Assembly (NCBI GenBank): GCA_030770535.1
Contig: JASVEC010000007.1
Coordinates: forward strand, 868,001 to 932,000
DNA from: Batkoa obscura
Taxonomy: Eukaryota > Entomophthoromycota > Entomophthoromycetes > Entomophthorales > Batkoaceae
DNA length: 64,000 nucleotides
Direction: 5' to 3'
Positions 22,442 to 34,502 of the stretch are shown piece by piece. A program made the translations under genes and the position numbers. The notes beneath the pieces are model-generated. The model was not told where the DNA came from. It did not search any database and was given only the letters and a program-made list of their open reading frames with translations. The stretch's first letter is position 1; each line of letters begins with the position of its first letter.

Positions 22442-24061
22442 ATGATGTCTAAGAAAGTGAGTCATATCGGTGCTGAACTCACTGAAAGAGAATTATAATT
22501 ATTGGAACAGGAGCGTATTATCAATGCCGAGTTAGATGCCAAGCTCCAAGCTAACCATGATAAATTTCCAAAAGCTGTCTATTTCATCGTACCTAATGAA
22601 TTATGTGAACGTTTCTGTTACTATGGTATCAAAAATTTATTAAACAAATATTTACAAAATGTTTACGGTTATACTCCTTCTTATGCTAAAGCTCAAACCT
22701 CGTTATTCAATGCTTTAGTATATATTTTCCCTCTTGTTGGTGCTGCTATTTCTGATTCCTTCTTAGGAAAATATCATACCATTGTCTATATGTCTTTCAT
22801 TTATTTAGTAGGAAATGTTTTAATGTCTGTTTTCTCAATTAATGATCTTATTGGTAAACATGGTGAATTACCATACTGGACTTTCATCCTACCTGCTTTA
22901 TTTATGGCTATTGGTTCTGGTGGTATCAAACCATGTGTATCTTCTCATGGTGGTGATCAATTTTTACCAACTCAAACCGTTTTACTTGATAAATTCTTTG
23001 GTCTTTTCTACGTTGCTATTAATGTTGGTGCTTTAGTTGCTCAATACCTTACACCTTACTTAAAAGAATATGTTCGTTGTTTTGAATCTGATTGTTACTT
23101 CCTTGCTTTTGGTATCCCAACCATTGCTTTCGCTATCGCCTTAGCATTATTTATTTTTGGTTTCCGTTATTATCGTGTTGTTCCACCAACAGGTAGATTC
23201 ATGCCTTGGGTTGCTCTTAAGACTGCAGTAACTGCAGGAAGACGTTATCTCGCTGCATCTGAAGAAGAAAGAAGAAGTAAAGGTCATTGGTTAAATTTCT
23301 CAGCCGATCTTTATGGTGCTGAAATGGTTGAAGAAACTAGATTATTCGGAAAAGTAGCTGCTATGCTTTTACCTATCTCTTTCTTCTGGTTATTATACGA
23401 TCAAAACAGTTCTGAATGGCAAAACAATTACGATATGATGGACCATAACTTCTTAGGGTTCATTCCATTACCAACTGAAGCTTCTTCAAACGTTAACTCC
23501 ATCTTAATTATTCTCTTTGTACCTTTCTTATCCTTCTTTGTCTATCCATTCTTAGAGAAGAGAGGAATTAGAATGCCACTTTTAACTCGTATGATTTGGG
23601 GTTGGTTTATTATGATTCTTACTTTCGTATTGTCCACATGTCTTCAATATTATGTCGAAGTTAATGCTGGATCCCTAATTATGGATGGAAATAAAGTTGT
23701 ATCATGTGACAATTGTGCAAATGGTACCATCCAACTTCCTCAATATATTCTTTTATCATTAGGTGAAGCTATGATGTCACCAATTGGTCTTCAATTCGCT
23801 TATACACAAGTAGGTAGACAGATGAAGTCTTCCTCATCTTCTATTTTCTTACTTACTTCAGCTATTGGTAATTATTTTGTACTTGGTCTTGAAATTGGTA
23901 TGGGAGATATGAAAGGTACTACTAAAATGTGGGTGTACGTTGCCATTTCTATCTTCTTTTTTGCTATCTTTGTAATCATGGCCAAATTCTGGTATGTATC
24001 AAAAGAAGAAGAAGATGCTGCTAGAGAAGCTCAAGAAGGGAATCAAGTTTTAAAGAACTAA
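22442..24061 (+). CDS. PTR2: PTR2-type oligopeptide transporter, copy 2; early in-frame stop or novel 54-nt intron
   Basis: Same family and function as the copy at 6840-8456, inverted relative to it. The unspliced frame from ATG 22442 reads MMSKKVSHIGAELTEREL and then TAA at 22496-22498, where copy 1 has CAG (Gln). From 22499 the frame is open to the TAA at 24059-24061 and about 96% identical to copy 1. No ATG follows until the third membrane region, so starting after the stop would remove the NELCERFCYYG coupling motif. Splicing 22457-22510 (GTGAGT...AACAG, 54 nt) would join MMSKK to ERIINAELDAK in frame and give 521 residues with the transporter core intact. Alternatives are stop read-through, initiation at the non-AUG TTG 22502, or an early pseudogene. 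All membrane motifs downstream are intact, which argues for function. Confidence 0.85.
22457..22510 (+). other. candidate newly arisen intron in PTR2 copy 2
   Basis: Begins GTGAGTCATATC, ends TTATTGGAACAG before GAG. Length 54 nt, a multiple of three, containing the only stop codon of the frame. At the aligned positions copy 1 has ATGGGC instead of GTGAGT and CAAGAA instead of CAGGAG, so it lacks both splice sites. Other introns in the window mostly start GTAAGT and end TTAG after an A/T-rich tract, so this one would be atypical. Confidence 0.5.
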
Positions 24062-26380
24062 AAATTGAACCTTTCATTAATTTCATTTTAAATCCATCTT
24101 GTTTTGAAATCAAGGATATTTCATTTTAATAATAAAAGTTATGTTTATAAATATTGGTTTTTATCGAATTTTATATTATTCAATCAAATGAATTATAATC
24201 CTACTGTACCAAAAACACTAAATATTGCTTTTTCCCTATATTTATGATAGTAAAGTTCTGGTTTAAATTTTAAAAATTTAATAAAAAATCTTGACTATTA
24301 GAAACAATTAAAGCATCAATTAAAGCATCAAAAAATATCTTACATGTTTCAAATGACTCTTTCTTAAATGTAAGAATTTACAATTTTTTTATCAAATGTT
24401 TTCATGTATATAACTATATGTTGTTGTAATATTAAAAATCAGATAGTGTAGATTTAAAAATATGATCCAGTATGGGGATGCGAACCATTTGACCAATTAC
24501 TAACAGTTATTGAAAAAATTGTTAGTGTTTGGGCAAATGATTGTGTCCTCACTTCCAATTCACAAACTCAAATCTAAATCAATATCAGCTTTAAATAAAA
24601 TATTTTTATTTTTATTTTTACTAGTTTTACTTTTGTTGACAAATTTAAATGTAATACTTTAACTATTATACAAACTTCTAATGGCTTAAAACGGTAAAAA
24701 AGTAAAATTTAAATATAAATTAATACGCATAAAAATATACATATTTTTAACATAATTAATTTTGTTATTAAAGTATCTTAGTTTTTCAAAAATAAGGATT
24801 TAAAAATCAGTCATTAGAAAAGTAGTCATCAATTACTGTTATATTTGAAAACTCATAATTAAAATTTTTAAAAAAGAAGTTAGCTATTTTAATATGCCTC
24901 CTTTTTTTTAGCTAACTAGATAAAGTTAAATAATGAAAACTATTTTCATTAAACTTATTTTAACTAAGTACTAAAAACAAATAAACAACAATTTTATAAA
25001 TGATAAAAATAAATAAAGAAAAGCATACTATTATTTTAAATATAATTTAAACAAAATTTCGTACTTTTATCTAAATAATTTATTTTAGAACTCAAATATT
25101 TCTAAATATATTATTGCTATTTTTTAAATAATTGAAGTTTCCGTGTTGGAATGAAGAGTATTAATTAACCATTATATTTTAGCCATTTCAAGTAATCGAT
25201 TAAATCAAATCATTATATTAGCTCATTTTATCCTAAACAAAGATAATATTACATTGTATTATTCATATTATTTTTTATTCAAATATTATATTTTATAAAT
25301 ATAATATAATATTTTTTTGATTTATTAAAAAAATACTTTAAAATAAAATTTGTAACATTGAGCTTGTTATTCAAATTAAATACTTTCATTAGCCATTTAT
25401 AGACCTACAAAATCATTTATCATAAATTAATTATGAATAATCGAAGAAAACGCTCCTTTATTTTTAATTATAAAAACAATTTGTGTATAATAGATAGATA
25501 AAAAGAGATAAAATAGCGTGTAAAGTTATTATTAAAAACTAATCAGTTTAATGTAAAATAGAAAAATCCACTGAGTTTAAGACAATAAAAGATAAAATAC
25601 TATATCTATTAGGTTCTAAATATTTCAACTGATCATTTTGTTATTTATTATTTCCCCAAAATAGCAAATGTAATTAATTCAAGAGAAGCTAAATAATGAA
25701 ATGTTCCTAATTGAAAATTAATTGCTATGTTAGCCAATATAGTTTAAATATCGATAAATTTAAACTACAATATACCTGATAAACAAATACTAACTATAAG
25801 ATTATAAATTTGAGTTTATAATATAATATTATTCTAGTTTTAATACAAATATAAAATTTGGGTTACTAAATGCAGTTAGTTCTAGGGATTTAATAGGGAG
25901 AACTTAATTTCATTTTCTTTAAAGTCCAATGAGATAATAATGTCATCTATTTTTTTGAATCAATTTGTTTAAAAACCTGTTCCAAACTTCCTTTGAACCA
26001 ATCAATAACAAGTTATATGGGCTATTATTTGACCGAAGGTCAATCTCACCCTTGAGTTAACCAAATTCTTTTGTAGGATTTAAGTGGCTTGGATTTATTT
26101 AGAAGGGGGGTAAGGAGGAATAGCAGAAAATAAACTAATGAAAAATAAAATTTAATGCTTGCTTTTTTTCTAATTTTTTTTAGAAGATCTTTAAATAATC
26201 TATAAGTCAATTCTTATTATTCTTTTTAAGCAGAAACTTTATTTGTTATCAACTTCCCTTTTTTTGCTTGATTTCATCCTTTTCTTATTCCTTTATCCAT
26301 TTCGATATCATATTGATACTTCGCTGGTTCTAATATTAACTAATTTCTGTTAAACTCTATTCTTTGTTTAATTTTAAAAC
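24062..26380. other. intergenic, AT-rich
   Basis: Bases 24062 to about 24108 still match the 3' flank of PTR2 copy 1; after that homology stops. A weak inverted repeat lies at 24471-24552. From 24560 to 26380 I see no gene; the block at about 26020-26110 is a little richer in G/C. Confidence 0.55.
24471..24552. repeat. imperfect inverted repeat with MITE-A-like left tip
   Basis: Starts TATGGGGATGCGAACC like MITE family A, but the interior differs: arms ATTTGACCAATTACTAACA (24487-24505) and TGTTAGTGTTTGGGCAAAT (24520-24538). The arms resemble the ATTTGCCCAATTAC hairpin of the element at 3254-3452. It may be a distinct small family. Confidence 0.45.
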
Positions 26381-27654
26381 ATGGGTTGCACTTCAAGTAA
26401 AGTAGAAGATCCTAACGATCATATTAACGCTCAAATTGAACAACAATTGAGAGAAGAAAAGTTACAACCTCAAGATATTAAGATATTATTGTTAGGTAAG
26501 TTATATTTTGCATATTTTTATAAATAATATCTTATTCGTGTATTCTTATTAAACTTTTTACTTAGGTGCTGGTGAATCTGGTAAGAGTACTATAGTAAAA
26601 CAAATGAAACTCCTCCATGGAGGGGGTTTCTCTTCGGAAGAATTTGAAAGATATAGAGAAGTTATTTTTTCCAATGTATACTCAAGCATGGAATCTATAC
26701 TATATGGCTTAAATCAACTCAGCCTTTCATTTGACAATCCAAAGAATGAAGATAATGCTCGTCTTATAAAAAAGGCTAGTTACTTTGACTCTGATGCAAT
26801 GTCAGAGGACAAGGTTAATGCTTTTAAAGCTTTATGGACTGACTCTGGTGTTCAAGAAGCTATGAAACTCTCTAATCAATTCCAAGTGATTGATTCAGCT
26901 CCATAGTAAGCTTAAATTTTTGCGTTCAATTTAATCAACTCACCTTTATTTAGTTACTTTGAGAATATAGATCGTATAGCACAACCTAACTATGTTCCAA
27001 CTGAACAAGATATTTTACGCAGTCGTATTAAAACTACTGGTATCACTGAAACTACGTTCAAAATAGACGATGTTAACTTCCGTATGATGGATGTTGGTGG
27101 TCAACGTTCTGAACGTAAAAAGTGGATTCATTGTTTTGAAGGTGTAACTGCAGTATTATACCTTATTGCTATTTCCGAATACGATCAGACTCTTATTGAA
27201 GATGAGACAGTGGTATGTTAATTATTTTTAAAAATATGGTATAAAAACTAAATTATTTTATAGAACCGTGTACATGAAGCCCTTTCTCTATTTGATTCTG
27301 TATGTAACTCCAAATGGTTCCAAAAAACATCAGTCATTTTGTTCCTCAACAAAACTGATATTTTCCGTGAAAAAATTAGATCTTCACCAATCTCTAACTA
27401 TTTCCCTGATTACTCTGGTAAGTTATTAGCTCTTCTTTTAATATTTTGTTTATTAAATTTTTAAAGGTGGTGATGATTTTGACCAAGGAGCCAATTATTT
27501 CCGTCAACGTTTTGAGTCACTAAATAAACACAGTTCCAAACATGTTTATACTCATTTAACATGTGCTACTGATACCAATAATATTCGATTTGTAATGGCA
27601 GCAGTAAAAGATATTCTTATGCAAAGTAATTTACGTAACGTTGGATTACTTTAA
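26381..27654 (+). CDS. heterotrimeric G-protein alpha subunit
   Basis: Membrane-anchored GTPase coupling receptors to effectors such as adenylyl cyclase. Five exons: 26381-26495, 26566-26905, 26954-27212, 27264-27417, 27467-27654; phases close to 351 residues. Seen: MGCTSSK, with Gly2 for myristoylation and Cys3 for palmitoylation; the P-loop [16 protein letters not shown] split by intron 1; switch I with the catalytic Arg in LRSRIKTTG; switch [14 protein letters not shown] with the catalytic Gln; FLNKTD; TCATDT. The extreme C-terminus is NLRNVGLL. It lacks the Cys four residues from the end that marks Gi-like subunits, so it should not be a pertussis-toxin substrate (established for the family). 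Which fungal G-alpha group it belongs to is not clear by eye. Confidence 0.96.
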
Positions 27655-30170
27655 GCAAAACTATTTAATCCAATACTTTCTCCACTTTTTATATTAAAAA
27701 GCCGCGTAAGGACACTAATATCGATTTAATCCCTTTCTTTTAATATAAGTTCTCATTTCGATTTCTTTTAATTTTTGAGACTTTTAATTTTTTTCAATTT
27801 GCTCCACTGTTGGGTTATCCTTGCTTAATAATTTTTCTTTGTCATTATTGCCCCTTATCTTTTAATCAAATAAACCCAAACTCTTTATATATTACTAGTA
27901 TTTTTTATATTATTATATTTATTTTAGAGTATTCGAAATTAGTATTTGATTTATAAAATTATAAAATAGGAACTGTAATAGCAAAAGTGAACTATTACTT
28001 AACAAGGATATCGGGATGTTTTTTTTGGTTTTATCACTTTTTCCACTTTTTAAGCGTTATTTAAGAGGAGATTGTTAATAAAATTCTTGAACAAAAAAAT
28101 ACATCCCCATATACTCCTTTTCTATGGTATTTAAATACTTGTTTTCACATAATACTCGAAATACAATATCGTAAAAAAATTAAATGACAAAATTAAATGA
28201 AGAATACCAATTGATTGGATCAAAGCAAAACAAGGAACAATTACTTTTAAAGGGAGAAAAAGAGTAACGCTAAAAAAACCAAGAATTTTTAATAAAAAAG
28301 TAAGAATAAAGAGCCATAATGTAATATTTAAAAAAAATTAGAATCCTCTTTTCTATTCACTATCCCACTTGTATTTGAGTATATTACTCATATGTTAATC
28401 AAACGTTGGGTGGAGCTTAACTATTTTATGTCCTTAAAAAACCTTAAATATAACTTTCAAAAATAGCTTTTCGTTCCGCTAAATATAGTGATAGATTCGT
28501 CACTTTATGCTACTAGCATAAATTGTTTAGCATAACACTGAATTTAACCCGAGATTTTTGTGATTTGAATTTATTGAATTACCAAACTCACTTTTAAAAT
28601 TGGTTCTATTCTATTTTCATGATTTCAATAATGAATTAAAATTTAATGAATATTATTTATTAGATTTATGACTAAAAGTTATCTACTTTAAAAAAATAAT
28701 AAAAGCTTCTATCCTTATATTTCATTTATTAGTTTAAATATTACAGAATATTAAATAATTTTATTAAACCGTAACGATAATCTTGAATATTGCATCTGTT
28801 TGCTAATTAAATTTGTTAATATAGGCAAATAATTTTATACTGGAGTTTTTATGCAGGTTTAATAGGACTAGCCATTCTAACACAAAACCATACGAATAGA
28901 TTTTACTAAATAAAATGTCTATCATAAAATAAACAAAGTAACTGCATTAAATTATATGTAACCATCTTATTTCTATAAAATGAATTTTACATGATTCCAA
29001 GTTAGAATGATTACCTCCCACTGAAACTTGTACAAAAATCTTAGCATAAAGCCACTTAACTATGTATACAGCTGTTTGAGTTTAAATACGCTCTGGCTAG
29101 TGATAATTTTTATAACTAATAGTTTGAATTTAATATACTGATTTAAAGCTTGATGCTTAAATTTTTGTTTTGAAATAAACGCTTAACTATTACACATTCG
29201 AATATCAACAGCTGTGAGCTATTGGTAGTAGCCAAGCTATCATAGTAATTAAATCTCTGCCCAAGATCATAAAAGCAAAAAAAGGGCACATTTTCATGTC
29301 TCTTAAAAATTAATATTAAAATTTTTACCAAGTAATTTGTTTATATTTTATTTACATTTTGTTTAAAATAAAAAAACAAATTGCATAGAATCTGATAACA
29401 ATAATCCTAATTTATGAACTTTACTATAATTCTATCATTTGAAGTAATATATTAGTTTAAATGTCTTTCATTAAAATTAAAAGCATAAAACTCATTTTAA
29501 AAGTTTAAATACTATAAAAAGTCTTATCATAAAAGAATTTTATTCAAATTTACACATTATAGAAGTAGCATTTAATTAAGATTTTTGTCTTAATTCATTA
29601 TATGTGTTAATATGATTTTTAAGATATGAGTAGCTATAAATTAAGCAAAAGTTTTGAATTTACAAATAGACTTTTAACAGTTATTCTGACTTCTATTTAT
29701 TGAAATGTTAAATATAATTAAAAAATAATTCAAATTCAATACAATAGATTATTTTACTTTATTTTATTAGTAATAATAATATCAATTTAAAGCTTTGATT
29801 TTATAATTAATTTTTAATGAAGCCTTCAAAATATCGAATAATTTTATATTAGTAAAAATGTATATTTACTTAATATGCTTTAAATTAGAATAGTAATAAT
29901 AAATATTGAAAATTGTACAAAATAACTACAACAATTTATCTAGTTTTATCTAGTTTTATCTTTAATATTTAATATTTTTATTAGAATTTATTTAACATAA
30001 TTTGAATCCAATTTAATAAATAGCATTTAACTCAACTTCTAATAGTATATATATATATTAGTTTATATAATAATAGGTAATATCATTAAAAAGTTCCAAT
30101 GACCTCCCATATCAATAACAAATAAATTTGTAAAAAAAACGGTAACAATCCCCAAGTCAAAATTTATTCC
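27655..30170. other. long AT-rich intergenic region with one MITE
   Basis: No gene recognised in 2.5 kb apart from the 3' flanks of the two neighbouring genes. Contains the MITE at 28009-28111 and a short TA run at about 30044-30058. The ORF at 29143-29331 has no recognisable features. Confidence 0.6.
28009..28111 (-). mobile_element. MITE family A, copy 8
   Basis: TATCGGGATGTTTTTTTTGG at the left, core TTAAGCGTTATTTAAGAGG, ends AAATACATCCCCATA. Near full length. Confidence 0.85.
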
Positions 30171-31027
30171 TTATTTCAACTCTTCAATCTTCTTCACTGC
30201 CCAATCGACAGAAGGTTGAGGACCAACTTGGATTTTAGAATATAATTGCCTTCCACCTTTTTTTAGAATAAAACAAGATCTCACTGCACCCTTTGTATCT
30301 CCTTTAAAAGCACCAAGAAATTTAATTAACTCGCTTTTAGGATCACTTAATAATGGGTAATTTAAGTTATATTTACTATGAAATTTTAAGTTGGCGCTCA
30401 CAGGATCTTTACTTAACCCAAATACTTTAATGTGATTGTTGGTAAACTCAGTTAACTTTTCGTTAAAAAATTGAACTTGTTTAGTACCTAAGAAGGAGAA
30501 AGATTATGATTAGCCTTGATTATAAGTAAAAAAAATAAACTTACATCCAGGTGTACTTGCTTTTGGATAAGTAAAAATAACAATGGTATTATCTTTTACT
30601 AAAAATTCTAAATTAACTTCTTCATTAGCTTGATTATGTAATATAATCTCTGGTAGTGTAACTGATTTATAGTCCTAAATATAAATATAAATATAAAAAA
30701 CTATTTTATAAACAGTTTCTTTCATCTTACCGTTTCCTTTGTAATCCTTGTTTTATCTTTTACTTGTTCCAATTCTTCTTTTATTTCCTTATCTTTAACC
30801 ACTTTTTCTTCTTTCTTATCTTCTTCTTTTTCTTCTTGCTCTTTTATTTCCTGATCCTTTATTGTCTTCTTTTCACCTTCTTTTTCTTCTTTTTTATCTT
30901 CTTTTTTATCTCCTTTGATTTTCTTTTGTTTATTTTCATCCAAATTGGATTTAGATCTTGTCTTTACTGCTACTGTAGCTTTAATAGCTTCTCTTGCTTG
31001 TTGACTGGCTTTACGTTGACTAACCAT
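30171..31027 (-). CDS. peroxiredoxin of the PrxQ/BCP type (nuclear thiol peroxidase DOT5-like)
   Basis: Thiol peroxidase reducing alkyl hydroperoxides. Three exons: 31027-30731, 30674-30545, 30487-30171; phases close to 247 residues. The first about 98 residues are not enzymatic: a Lys/Glu-rich charged stretch (KKIKGDKKEDKKEEKEGEKK and similar) after a basic RKASQQAREAIKA start, resembling the charged N-terminus of nuclear DOT5. The catalytic domain follows: DNTIVIFTYPKASTPGCTKQ with the peroxidatic Cys recreated by the second splice, KVFGLSKDPV, YPLLSDPKSELIKFLGA, RSCFILKKGG. The usual PrxQ resolving Cys five residues after the peroxidatic one is absent (Gln instead), so it should act as a 1-Cys enzyme or use the Cys in RSCFILK. 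It is divergent from the MATE gene. Confidence 0.92.
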
Positions 31028-31282
31028 AAGAAGATTGAATAATAATTATAAATTATTGAAAATAATCAGATAAAATTATATAAAACGTAAATTTAGAATC
31101 TATGTTATTCCTTACAATTTATAATTCTTGAACTCAGTTGATTTGGATAATAATTAATAAGCTCGGGTGAATATAAATTAAACTTAAAAAATAAATACAG
31201 ATAGTTTATCTCTCGTCTTTTTTTTAAAAAAAGTTTAATTGATTGCAAATTTGTTATTTTTATTTTTATTTTTATTAAAAAG
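31028..31282. promoter_or_regulatory. 255-bp divergent promoter between peroxiredoxin and MATE genes
   Basis: The two start codons face away from each other with only 255 bp between them, so promoter elements must be shared or overlapping. It is A/T-rich, with poly-T just upstream of each start. Co-regulation under oxidative or toxic stress would make sense but is inference. Confidence 0.5.
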
Positions 31283-32986
31283 ATGAGTAACAATAATTTA
31301 GAAGATGGCATAACTCAACAATTACTCAATTCTACTAAGGATATAACAATTTATGATTCAATAACAAACAACTCTTCTTCAACAACTTTAATCAATGACA
31401 ATAATTCAATTTTAATCAAAAACGATTCAACCCGAGAAACCGATCTAACTGATTATCCTACTTATGAAGATTATAAAAAAGAACTTTGTTATTTATTTAC
31501 TACTGGTTTACCAGTTATATTAGCTTTTTTAATCTCTGCTATTATGCCATTAGCTAATATATTTTCCATTGGTCATTTGGTAACTTTAAATCTTTATATT
31601 TAATTCAATAAAAAAACCCTAAACCAGTATTTATTTAGGGAGCTAAGCACCTTGGAGCAGCAGCCTTATCAAATATGTTTGCTGCCATTACCGGATGGTC
31701 ATTATCCATAGGTATGGCTACTGCTTTAGATACCTTATGTTCCCAAGCATTTACAGGAAGTAGCAATCCAACAATAGTAGGACTTCATTTACAAAGAGGG
31801 ATCTTAGTCTCATTTGCTATGTTTATACCCATTAGTATTGTATGGATGAATTCGGAATATTTAATGTTATCATTAAATCAAGATCCTGAATTAGCTAAAT
31901 TATGTGGAGTTTATATGAGAACTTTAATTATTGGGGCACCAGCTTATATGGCTTTTGAATGTTTAAAAAAATATTTTCAAGCTCAAAGTAAGTATTACTA
32001 TCAATCATTTAATATTTATTATAATTAAATTAATATTTATTAATTTAGAAATTATGCAAGCTCAAACATATATTACCTTCTCTGTTTTACCCATCAATTT
32101 AATCTTAAATTACATATTAGTATGGAACGAGTCCACTACCTTAGGGTTTAAGGGTGCCCCATTAACATCCGCAATTACCTATTGGTTATATTTAATCCTC
32201 GGCATCTTATATGCAAAATTTATCGATGGCTCCCAATGTTGGGAAGGGTTTTCAAAAGAAGCGTTTACTGGATGGTGGGTGTATATTAAGTTAGGAGTAC
32301 CTGGAATCATTCAATTATGTAGTGAATGGTGGGCGTTTGAAATCATGTCATTAGCAGCTTCCTATTTAGGTACTAATCAATTAGCTGCACAATCGATAGT
32401 ATTATCTATAACAAATGCTACCTTTTCAATACCATTTGGTATGTCTGTTGCAGCTAGTAATCGAATCGGTAATTTATTGGGGGCAAGTTGTGCTAAAAGA
32501 TCAAAGCTTTCAAGTCAATGTGCTTTATTATTAGCATTTATTTTACCGTTTTTAAATTGTGCCTTTTTATTATTGTTTTCTAAACAATTAGGTTCTCTCT
32601 TTACTAAGGATGAAAATGTGATTCAATTTGTTCAATTGATTATTCCAGTTGCGGCCACTTATCAAGTAATTTAGATTTTATTTATTTATTTATTTATTAA
32701 TTTTTTTTAGATTTTTGATAGCGTAGGTACAGTATGTAATGGAATTTTAAGAGGACAGGGTAGACAAGCAATTGGAGCTATAGTAAATGTAATTGCCTTT
32801 TATATAATAGCTATACCTATGGGATTATTTGTGACATTTAAATTAAATTTTGGTATACTTGGTTTATGGTTTGGCACTTGTTTAGCTTTATTAATTACTT
32901 CTACTACATTGGGATATGCTATTATTACTACTAATTGGAAAAAAGAAGTGGAAAAATGTAGTAAACGATTGAAGGAATCCAGTTGA
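31283..32986 (+). CDS. MATE-family multidrug/toxin exporter
   Basis: Cation-coupled exporter of organic cations and drugs, 12 predicted membrane helices, at the plasma membrane or vacuole. Four exons: 31283-31579, 31639-31987, 32049-32665, 32711-32986; phases close to 512 residues. Seen: a polar Asn/Ser/Thr-rich N-terminus of about 70 residues, then TTGLPVILAFLISAIMPLAN, HLGAAALSNMFAAITGWSLS, ALDTLCSQAFTGSSNP with the signature GLHLQRGILVS, and the second-half equivalents AAQSIVLSITNATFSIPFGM, AASNRIGNLLGA, GILRGQGRQAIGA. Eukaryotic MATEs of this length (Erc1-like in yeast, DTX in plants) share this layout. Introns are 46-61 nt. It ends in a basic, cytosolic tail KEVEKCSKRLKESS. Confidence 0.95.
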
Positions 32987-34502
32987 GCGATGTTACGTTA
33001 ATTATATTAATAAAATAATTTTAGACTATTATATCAATTTATATATATGTTTTTATAGCTTAATGTTATTATATCTGGTTTTTAATGTATCCTTTTTAAT
33101 GATGAAATGAGTAAATATTAACTATAGAATAGATAATAGTATTAGTTTAGCTTTTAAAAATTATATTTAAATTAAGATTTAATATAAAAATATAAAAATT
33201 AATTTATGAAAGGAACTAAGTATAAATATTATAAGATTGCTTTTTTATTTGTTTTAAAATAAGTGATATAGAAATGTTTTTTATTGTGATGTTCAACTGG
33301 GTTACTTTTTTAAATTTATGTTATATAATAAATGGGGATGTATTTTTTTATTTAAGAATTCTACTAACAATCTTTTCGCTCAAATAGCGCTTAAAAAATG
33401 TAAAAAGTGATGAAACCCAAAAAAAACATTCTCAAATAAATGAACAAAAAAAAGATCGTAATATTATCAAATAAAAAAATCTAGATTTGATTATTAATAG
33501 TATCATGTATTAAATAATAATGTAGTGTATTAAAAAAAATTTCAAATTAATACTAATATTTTAATACCTTACCCCAAATTTTTAGCTAAAATAATTTAGC
33601 TTTCTATTTTATCTCCAGTATTTTTTAAAAATTACAGCTGCGAAATTTTAAATATTCAATTTCTCGAAAAGTTTCTTCGCCTACTCTTTGTTTGTTGGCT
33701 TTTTTTAAAGCCTAATTCCTAAGCTTTAGCAAAATTTATATCTAAAATATTATTCTTAAATGAGCAGCTATTTAATGTACAATCGAAATCTAACAGCTGT
33801 AAGCTTATTTAGAATAAACTTATAAATAGATAAAATAAATTATATTTATAAATAAAAATAATGTATTATAAAAGGATCAAAAAAATGGGTTATTTATATA
33901 TATATATGTAACCATCTATCCTTTATAATAAATTAAATAATTATTATCTTTTTTTTTCACTAAACTAAATGTTGACTATTTTAAGAAAAATTAAAATAAT
34001 GATAAAATTCAAAATTCAATGTTTAATTTGGCTTAAAATATACTAATGTAACATAGATAACTCAATTTGTATTAGTAAATAAAATTTAATTATTAATATA
34101 TAAAACTAATATTATAAAATATATTAATGATATAATATTCTCATATTAATATAATACATAGAATCATTGTAGATATGTAGTTATAATATTATATATCAAT
34201 ACTATATTAAATTTAATATTCATTTACTAGTTTAAAACCAAACCACTTCTCCCTAAATTCACTTTAATCAATTTCTAAAAATAGAAATAACTTAATTGAT
34301 CTATACTAAATTTAGAAATTAGTAATTTATCAGATCCATCATAATTAAATCTTTGAATTACTATGGCATGAAAATATTTATCAAATTCATTTCTTCAATT
34401 TAAAATTACTTCAAACTATTCTCCCCGTTAATTAATTGATTTTTATTCTTTATCTTTTCCTTTTTGTTGTTTTTTTAGTTCCTTTTTTTGTTTAAGTCCA
34501 AA
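32987..34502. other. intergenic with one MITE
   Basis: AT-rich, with the MITE at 33331-33436. The last 60 bp before the exchanger start are T-rich (pyrimidine-rich leader). No gene recognised. Confidence 0.6.
33331..33436 (+). mobile_element. MITE family A, copy 9
   Basis: AATGGGGATGTATTTTTTTA at the left after TA, core CGCTCAAATAGCGCTTAAAA, right tip decayed to ACATTCTCAAATA. Confidence 0.82.

Noticed and set aside
22496-22498. A reassigned stop codon (TAA read as Gln) to explain the in-frame TAA in PTR2 copy 2.
   Set aside because: All other genes use CAA/CAG for Gln and TAA as terminator (actin, NHA1, G-alpha, PTR2). A single in-frame TAA is not evidence of a variant code.
30764-31042. 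ORF of 92 residues on the + strand, very Phe-rich.
   Set aside because: It is the mirror of the Lys/Glu-rich N-terminus of the peroxiredoxin on the other strand (AAG/GAA codons read as CTT/TTC).
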